DNA of 64,000 nt from Bugulina stolonifera (lineage: Eukaryota; Bryozoa; Gymnolaemata; Cheilostomatida; Bugulidae), in the NCBI GenBank assembly GCA_935421135.1, contig OW285193.1, positions 7,310,496-7,374,495 of the forward strand, read 5' to 3'. Below are positions 56,832 through 64,000 of the stretch, in pieces. The translations under genes and the position numbers were made by a program. The notes beneath the pieces are model-generated. The model saw nothing but the letters and a program-made list of their open reading frames with translations, was not told the DNA's origin and made no database searches. Numbering within the stretch: position 1 is the stretch's first letter; each line of letters begins with the position of its first letter.

Positions 56832-59704
56832 ACATATGTGTGTCAAATCTATGCATGTACACGTACATTGTACATGTATGTACATGGTTAAATCAACTTG
56901 TCGTATTCAATAGAACCAAACAACTGGGCATCTGCATTAATATGTCTCCTCTCCGGAATGAAAATGAAAATAATTTTTTTGCAATAATGTTATACCTATT
57001 TACGCCTAATCTACAACGAGGTGACCCTTCTATTAGAGGTGGACCGAGACAGCAGTTTTGGATTCGAGGCACTACTTTTAAAAAATCCGAGACGAGACTG
57101 GGTTTTAGAATTCAAGGGAATTTTCTTAAACAGTTTGCCAAATTTTATATATTTGCAAGTTTGTTATAACTCCAATAGTTTCGATTGCTACTCTGTAAAC
57201 TCTGTATTTTATCATTATGCATTTCAATAAAAGGTGAACAGGAGGCTGTGAAATATATTGCACATGTATTCCATGTACATTGCATTGCATGTACATGGGT
57301 ACTAAAATAATAATGTAATTTGACAAATTAGTATGGAGTTATGTTTACTGTAATGAAATAATTTCACGAGTAGACAACTTTTGGTAAGGACATAACACTG
57401 CATTATGGGAGTGGTGATTGACAGTCGTTAGTAATTCTGTATGACTTGTAATGATCGACTAATAGCTCAACGTTGGCTGCAATGCTATTACTAGGCAATC
57501 AGTGCTGGGAATGTACATGTAGGTAGTACTGTGGTGGATTTTAGAAATGTTTTTGCAAGCTGGTGTTAAAAGCTAGGCTAGGGAAGCTGTTGCTTCTTTT
57601 ACGTATGTAATATGAGTTAGCTACATGTAGCTCTAGCTGCATATAGCTGTTTTATAAGGGATTTTTATATACAGTGAGAAGTGGAAGAGAAGCAGGGGTG
57701 GGAGTCGATAGTTTTAAAAATAGAGAAATATGTGCTATTAGCTATTCACTACAAGAATAGAGAATCTGCCTATGTGCTAGTGAAATTTAAATATAGAGAA
57801 TAGCTTTTATATCCGCTGAATCGCTATTAATTAGAAGTTGTCTTCTCTCAAATTAGATTTGAGAGAGCAATTCAAAGGTGCCCATTTATTTCCATGAAAA
57901 TTAAAAAGCACAAACACAGCTATTTCTTGTTTACTTCTCTTCAGCTACATTGTTTTGCAGAGTTCATATTGTGTTTACATGTATATTATTTTCTACAATG
58001 CACACTAGGGCTTCGTCATGGATTTGAAACATCATTGATAACGTGATAAGAAGGTATCAGGGTAGCAGCAACATACTCAATGTAATATAGCCAAGTCAAA
58101 TGCATGTGTATTAGGCATCACATATATAGCTTTCAAATTGTGTCTGTGGAAATTGTAGAAGCATTAGTGTTGTACAGTTGTACATGTACTATTGGAGTAG
58201 TAATACATGTACCAAGTAAAATTTAGACTTATCTCCCCATGATTTTCTGTCAATGTCTAAAATATTATATATTTGTGGTTAAACCGGTAGTATTTTAAAC
58301 TTCTAATATAAAAGTATTCTCCACACATACTATAATCTATTCTTTGTATGTTTTTTCTTTGTGTAGACTGTGTTTTTGAAGTTAAAAAGCTTTAAACACT
58401 CATATAATCCTGATATTAAATTGAGTTGGTTAGCAATTTCACCAAGTGTAATAGTTAAGACGGCCAGAAATGGCTGCAGCCGCAATGGCACTCGTTACTA
58501 GCAGTAGCTACTAGCTATTAGCAGGTTGGGCTGAAAATAAAAGCGTATTGGTTGAACCGCTATTAAAAATTGACAGAAATTGAAAGAAGCGTGTCACAGC
58601 AGTTCGCTGCTGCAAAAGAAGAGATTAGCGCAATCGAATAGCGTTTCAACCGCGCTAGTCCCACCCCTGAAGAGAAGTGGAAGTGTTAATAAAGTTAGAT
58701 CTACAAGTGTTTAGACGAACCCTGAAAAGGTTTATGGAGTGTGTGAAGAGAAACCCATAAGAGTATTACTAAATAATTTGAATAATAATTTTCTATTTGA
58801 CAGATTTATTGTTGATTAGCAATTAATTGTATTCTAATTATCAAGTTATTATAAATAAAAATTATTACCTGCTATTTGTTTTCTAGTCTCAAATACTAAT
58901 TGCTATCTCGAGACGACTTTCGAGACATGACAAGTCGATGCGAGACTCGAGAAATCTCGAGTCTCGTTCCACCTCTACCTTCTATGAGTTTTGGATGCAT
59001 CCTAATATAATTAAATATATGTTGGTTTACCATTTTATGGATTATTTATGCATAGGCAGACAAAAGCACATGAAATGAACAATTAGCTGGCTTGCTCATG
59101 TAACATTGCAGGACTCTATCTATGTGACAACATGTGACTTGACTATTGTGACACCACAATCCCTGAGTAGATTTACTTGTACATTGCGGCAGCTGAAGTG
59201 GAACAACTCCAACATAAAATGCTTTTGACACAACATTTTATTCTAAAGAATAATTAGTTTGACCAGGCTGAATAAACATCTATGTAAATAAAAAGCATAT
59301 CTTGTAACCGAATATGTTACAGTGAGTACTCTACTATGTGTTTCAAAAAATTTCAACTTTTTCTCTCGACATCACTTTTAGTCATAAAACCAGTCAGTTC
59401 CTTTATACCGTCTGAAATGGAAAGCTACAGTAATATATTATACGTATGATTATACATAAGCTACAATGTAGTTGCCAACAGTAAAACATTAAATTTTTGC
59501 AAAAACAATTATTTTGTGATTCTTTCATAAAAGGGAATCTGAGCAGTTGATAAAAGCAGATATAACACGACATATCTAATAAAATGCAGATTTCCAAGCC
59601 TTTGTCGCACACAAATATAAGAAAAAGGTTTATAATGCTACAATATAAATGGCCACTGAATGAATAAAAAGTCATTGCTACAAGCACAATGACACTAGAG
59701 CAAC
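56832..59704. other. Intergenic, no host gene recognised
   Basis: Contains one hAT element (57693-58669). Frames at 56840-57230 and 59403-59717 are short, without splice or domain support. Confidence 0.5.
57693..58669. mobile_element. hAT-type non-autonomous element (977 bases)
   Basis: Inverted ends CAGGGGTGGGA with the 8-base target duplication AAGAGAAG at 57685-57692 and 58670-58677. No transposase frame. It contains a copy of the fold-back word AGAAGTTGTCTTCTCTC at about 57833. Confidence 0.88.
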
Positions 59705-62700
59705 CTAGCCAGTGCACTCTCTGGAGGTGAAGTAGAGGTAATCAGGTGTCTCAGATAAGTCTCGTCCATAGTACAAGTCAGTAGTGTCGTTTATTTCACA
59801 GTCTCCAGTTGATGTTTGATAGTTGACAGAATAGCAATCCTTATCCTTTACACACAGACGAACACATTTTGATGGTGATGAAACCGTGACAGTTGATTGG
59901 ATATGATTAACCAATCGGTGGGCAGCTAACTTACAGAATACCATCTGCTCCATTCTATCTTCATTTACTTTCTTAGTGGGCTCCAATTCATCATCTAATA
60001 AGACAAAAAATAGTCAAATAGAACTGCTATTACCACACTTTTATCTGATTAAAACTGTGTATTGTAGAGGCGCTATGAGCAGATTATGGGGTAGCGCCAT
60101 AAAACATCCAAGTTTTGAGATGGTAGCACTTTGATATAGCATGCCTACCATTGCAAGGAAAACTTTCCAAATGAATAGTATCATTTCCCATCTGTTTTAG
60201 TGTGTCCCAGTTAACCAGGTTTCCTTGATCTCTACAGCCCAATCCTGTCACTTCCTCTTCATTCATCTCTCTGTCCCAGAGGTTGATCCATGATATCTTT
60301 CCGTACATTACTTGGTCCACTTTTAACTTTTCCACTTAAATACATGTAGTTAACTTTATCATTTATGTATTTTTCAGACTGTTTCAAACCGCGTAGATTT
60401 TACCAGCATATTAGACGATAAAATTTTGATAAAACACAAAAAGTATCAATTCATCATTGTATGGGTGCAAACATGGTTTTCATCAGCAAGTGATTGGCTG
60501 ACTTACTGTAATCATCCTGTTCTTGTAACATGAGTAATGCTCCAGGACCTCTGACTGCCTTACTCTTTGGTAGAGATGTGTTAACATAGAGCTGAAGCTG
60601 ACCAACTTCCTCTACATCTATGTACCACTGCAATATTGAGATTAAATACTACACACTGTGTACCACTGCAATAGTGAGATTAGATACTACACACTGTACC
60701 ACTGTACTAGGGAGGTTAGATACCACACATAAATGTATATTGTAACATCATTGCACAATTCACCATGTACATATAAACATATATGTTTCATAATTTGCAT
60801 AATATTATTACATGTACAGGTATATACAATTTCCATACAATAACACATACACTAACATTCTACAATTCTGTATTGATAAACCGCTATTCAGGGACAAGGA
60901 TGAGTTAAAAATTTAAATTACCCACAGCATTCTATTTCATGGTGGGCAACTACTGAAATGAATGTACTATTTAGATACCTCAGTGAGGTTCTGACATTGC
61001 TACTGGATAATTGTAAAGGACTTTATACATGTAACTTCATATAAGTACACTTGAAGGTACACTGTATATTTATTAAGCGCAGTGTTGCACATTGCACATG
61101 TATAATATGTATGTCAGCATTATTCTATGCTATAGTCGTACTAACTTTTAAACTACCACCAGTACTCCATGAAAAGCAATGCTTGTTCCATCCCATAAAA
61201 AGAGCTCTGTACTCAGAGTAAGATATCTGGTAGAGGTCATATTTGTCATCCTGGGTGTACATTATCATTTCCCAACCATCATTTTCTGGCTTGATTAGGC
61301 CAAGGGCTAGTTCATTGGAAGAATGCTCTGAAAGAAACATGATCCATATTGTTCATTTCCAACATTAAAGGGGTTATGCCACGTTTTACGGCAGCATTAA
61401 GCCGCACTCAACTACCTATGTATATAGTGGCACAATATTATATTGAGTGCCTAGATATTTTGTTATTCTAGTGCTGTAACTATCCTCTGTTTGTGCCTTC
61501 CAGGCTATATTTAGAACAACTAGACCACAACACAATGTATAGGCATATAGAACAACGCAATAATAGCTGCCGTATATAGTGTAGCCAGATGAAATACTGG
61601 ACCTACCAATAAAGGCAGCTAATTATCGCCAGCAAAAGGAAAGCCCAGAAAAATTCAAAAACTTGCACAAGTTATCCTACAGCTATATTAGTAAACGCTG
61701 TGAAAACATTTGTTTACTACTGTACTCTTTCTATGCAAACAGTTTGAATTCAACAATTTTCTCTATAAGACATGAAGCACGCAGTTGCCTTCATAACAAA
61801 GTTGCGTTTGAAGCATCATTGAATAGGGCTAGTGAGTCAAGCATGGGCAAGAGGACACAACTCCACTTATAGTAGCACAAATGCAAGAAATCCAAATAAG
61901 AGGTGCTGCATTGAATATAGACATAAACCACATGTCATAACCTCTTTAAGCAGGTGTTCCCTGCTCTTACTATGTCTATGTTTCTGCGATGCCATGCCCG
62001 ATGCCATACTCTTTTGATTAGCAGTTAACTTGAGATGCTTTATGATAACTCTACTCCCTAACACAAAGTTTTACATTACATTTCAAGCTACACCGTTTGA
62101 TTGGCGAACTTTTTCATTTTCTAGGGAAACAGGGTAACTTCTTGCCTTGACGCAAAGCATACACTACTTATTACATGTTATACTCTCACCCTTTTAATGG
62201 TCAATAAATATTACAAGTCATGTATGTTATGATTTACAAATATGACTAGTAGGCTACAATCTCAAAATGTTGTCTGCTCTCTATTGTTGTATTTGAAATA
62301 AAGGAAGCATAACTTCTTTGAGCCAACATTGGCATAACACTGGGTGAAAGCTTTTTTTATTATAATATAGTTTGCCTTACATAAAATTTATGAGATCCCC
62401 CCCCCCCTCTTGCATCGTATCAACTCACATTATGTTTTACTCTAATTACACTCATGTTTTCAGAAATCAATTAGAGTCTTGTATAATTATATGGGTTATA
62501 AAGCACTATTGTATAAACTTAAGCCAAATCTGTAAGATTATTAAAAACTGTTTGAACATTGGACATTCATGTGCACCAGCAAAAACATTCACGTCTTCAC
62601 GTCTTACCTTGAGCTGAAATACTAAAAAGATGAGGCTCCGATTCTTCAGGGAATCCAGCTGAGAGCCAGAAACAGATGGTAAACTCTGAGAGAGATGGTA

Positions 62701-62772
62701 GCCCTTCTTGGTAAAGGAAACTGCTGATAGTTCTTGTTTGGTGGAATACCGGCAGTTCTAATGTTCCTGCAC
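59705..62772 (-). CDS. Secreted pentraxin-PAN domain protein, unit E (partial, first exon outside window)
   Basis: Five exons are present and open: 62608-62772, 61146-61327, 60507-60627, 60149-60334 and 59705-59994. They encode FTICFWLSAG, EHSSNELALG, NKHCFSWSTGG, LMLQEQDDY, ISWINLWDREMNEEEV, then the six-cysteine PAN exon with a TAG stop at 59705. The Cys-x-Ser-Trp-x-Thr pentraxin signature and the Glu-Gln-Asp triad are intact; exon 5 starts EKLKVDQ, where the sisters read GDLDVNQ. No signal-peptide exon resembling those of the other units is visible up to 64000, so the gene start is probably outside. A piggyBac-like MITE sits in the exon 2-3 intron. Confidence 0.85.
60628..60725 (-). repeat. 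Three-fold 3' splice-site cassette, unit E
   Basis: TGTACCACTGCAATA-like acceptor and exon-start units repeat at about 60621, 60660 and 60698, as in units A-C. Confidence 0.6.
61365..61949. mobile_element. piggyBac-like MITE, copy 2 (inverted relative to 9653-10230)
   Basis: TTAA on both sides, ends AGGGGTTATGCCACG and, opposite strand, AGAGGTTATGACATGTG. The body matches the first copy read in reverse. Confidence 0.85.
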
Positions 62773-64000
62773 CTATGCAGAAGTACCATCAAGTTTAGTA
62801 ACATCCATGCATGCATATTAAGATAAGATTAATTTACTCAAGGGGTGCTGACAGTTATTTCCTTCCACCAACTGAATGAATTTTTATAGCGGTTAAGCTT
62901 TGGTGAATTTTCCTCAACTACTATGACTACAATATATTGGACATCTTTAGCAAATTTATAAAGTAATGCCAAAACAATACCCAAAAGATACCAACAAATG
63001 CTCAATTTTTTACTTTTGACCCAGTGTAGACAAATAAGTTGAAGTGAAATTCACTAAAGCTTATTTCATGTTGAACAAGCAGAGAAACTGAATCAGATAG
63101 TGCTAGAAAAGTGACTGTCAGCACCCCTTTAAACTGTCAGTACCCCTTCAAACTGTCAGTACCCCTTTAAACTCTCAGCACCCCTTTAAACTGTCAGTAC
63201 CCCTTTAAACTGTCAGTACCCCTTTAAACTGTCAGCACCCCTTCAAACTGTCAGTACCCCTGTAAACTGTCAGTACCCCTGTAAACTTTCAGCACCCCTT
63301 CAAACTGTCAGTACCCCTTTAAACTCCCAGCACCCCTTTAAACTGTCAGTACCCCTGTAAACTGTCAGCACCCCTTCAAACTGTCAGTACCCCTTTAAAC
63401 TCTCAGCACCCCTTTAAACTGTCAGTACCCCTGTAAACTGCCAGTACCCCTTTAAGCTGTCAACACTCCTTTAAACTGTCAGTACCCCTTTAAACTCTCA
63501 GCACCCCTTTAAACTGTCAGTACCCCTGTAAACTGTCGGTACCCCTTTAAACTGTCGGTACCCTTTTAAACTGTCAGTACCCCTTTAAACTGTCAGTACC
63601 CCTGTAAACTGTCGGTACCCTTTTAAACTGTCAGTACCCCTTTAAACTGTCAGTACCCCTTTAAGCTGTCAGCACCCTTTTAAACTCTCAGTACCCTTTT
63701 AAACTGCCAGTACCCCTTTAAGCTGTCAACACTCCTTTAAACTGTCAGTACCCATTTAAGCTGTCAGTATTCCTTTAAACATGGTATCAATAACTCAAAT
63801 GCAACTCGGCCAATCCGAACCTCTAAGTAAAACATATTATATACAGTACAACTATGGAGATTTTACCATGCGTTGACTGTGAAAAATTTGAAAAGTTCAA
63901 TTCAAAATTATCTTATAGCTTTATTTGTGGCATGGATAGTTTAACTACACATTGAATAAGTACATGTAGATTAATGACTCATAGCTGAAAATGAAGACCC
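62773..64000. other. Presumed first intron of unit E
   Basis: No exon is seen; about half is the 19-base minisatellite below. Confidence 0.4.
63115..63775. repeat. 19-base minisatellite, about 35 copies
   Basis: Units of CTGTCAGTACCCCTTTAAA, with variants CAGCACC, TCTCAG and CCTGTAAA. Confidence 0.97.

Overview
The window is animal genomic DNA. It is AT-rich and intron-bearing, with GT-AG introns, animal-type secreted protein families, many LTR, hAT, piggyBac and pogo-like repeats, and frequent ATGTAC/TACATGTA words. The mix suggests a marine invertebrate. A sponge is my best guess from overall texture, but no marker gene proves it.

Theme. Most recognisable host genes look like innate-immunity components. 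On the minus strand lies a tandem family of six-exon secreted proteins. Each has a signal peptide, a pentraxin (C-reactive-protein-like) domain spread over four exons, and a C-terminal six-cysteine PAN/apple-like domain. Two copies are complete and open (8310-15250, 337 aa; 27692-34258, 335 aa). One is open but runs off the right edge (59705-62772). One is a pseudogene with a stop codon, a 10-base deletion and a 4.4 kb retrotransposon in an intron (16780-26352). Loose exon fragments lie at 3940-4420 and 5081-5209, with a decayed exon at 52498-52634. On the plus strand are an invertebrate-type lysozyme (36963-38996) and two nearly identical copies of an IkB-like ankyrin-repeat gene (68-1093, missing its first exon; 46041-47486, complete). 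Secreted recognition proteins, a secreted lysozyme and a cytoplasmic NF-kB inhibitor-like protein together would fit a defence locus; that link is inference.

Layout. 1-2.2 kb: ankyrin gene copy 1 plus a GC-rich promoter-like module. 2.2-5.7 kb: rearranged pentraxin fragments. 8.3-34.3 kb: three full-size pentraxin-PAN units full of solo LTRs, MITEs and one young Ty3/Gypsy-type element (20160-24558). 37-39 kb: lysozyme with a decamer array in intron 1. 41.3-42 kb: inverted copy of the GC-rich module. 42.3-45.9 kb: two arrays with 31-base repeat periods, each ending just before a TATA-box promoter. 46.0-47.5 kb: complete ankyrin gene. 47.8-55.9 kb: 8.1 kb segment bounded by inverted repeats, with no recognisable gene. 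56.1-56.8 kb: third GC-rich module. 59.7-62.8 kb: partial pentraxin-PAN gene. 63.1-63.8 kb: 19-base minisatellite.

The 1-2230 block is a near-identical copy of 46394-56831 apart from the 8.1 kb segment and a gap of about 70 bases. This is either a recent large tandem duplication or an uncollapsed second haplotype in the assembly. All gene models come from reading splice sites and frames by eye; no alignment or database search was run.
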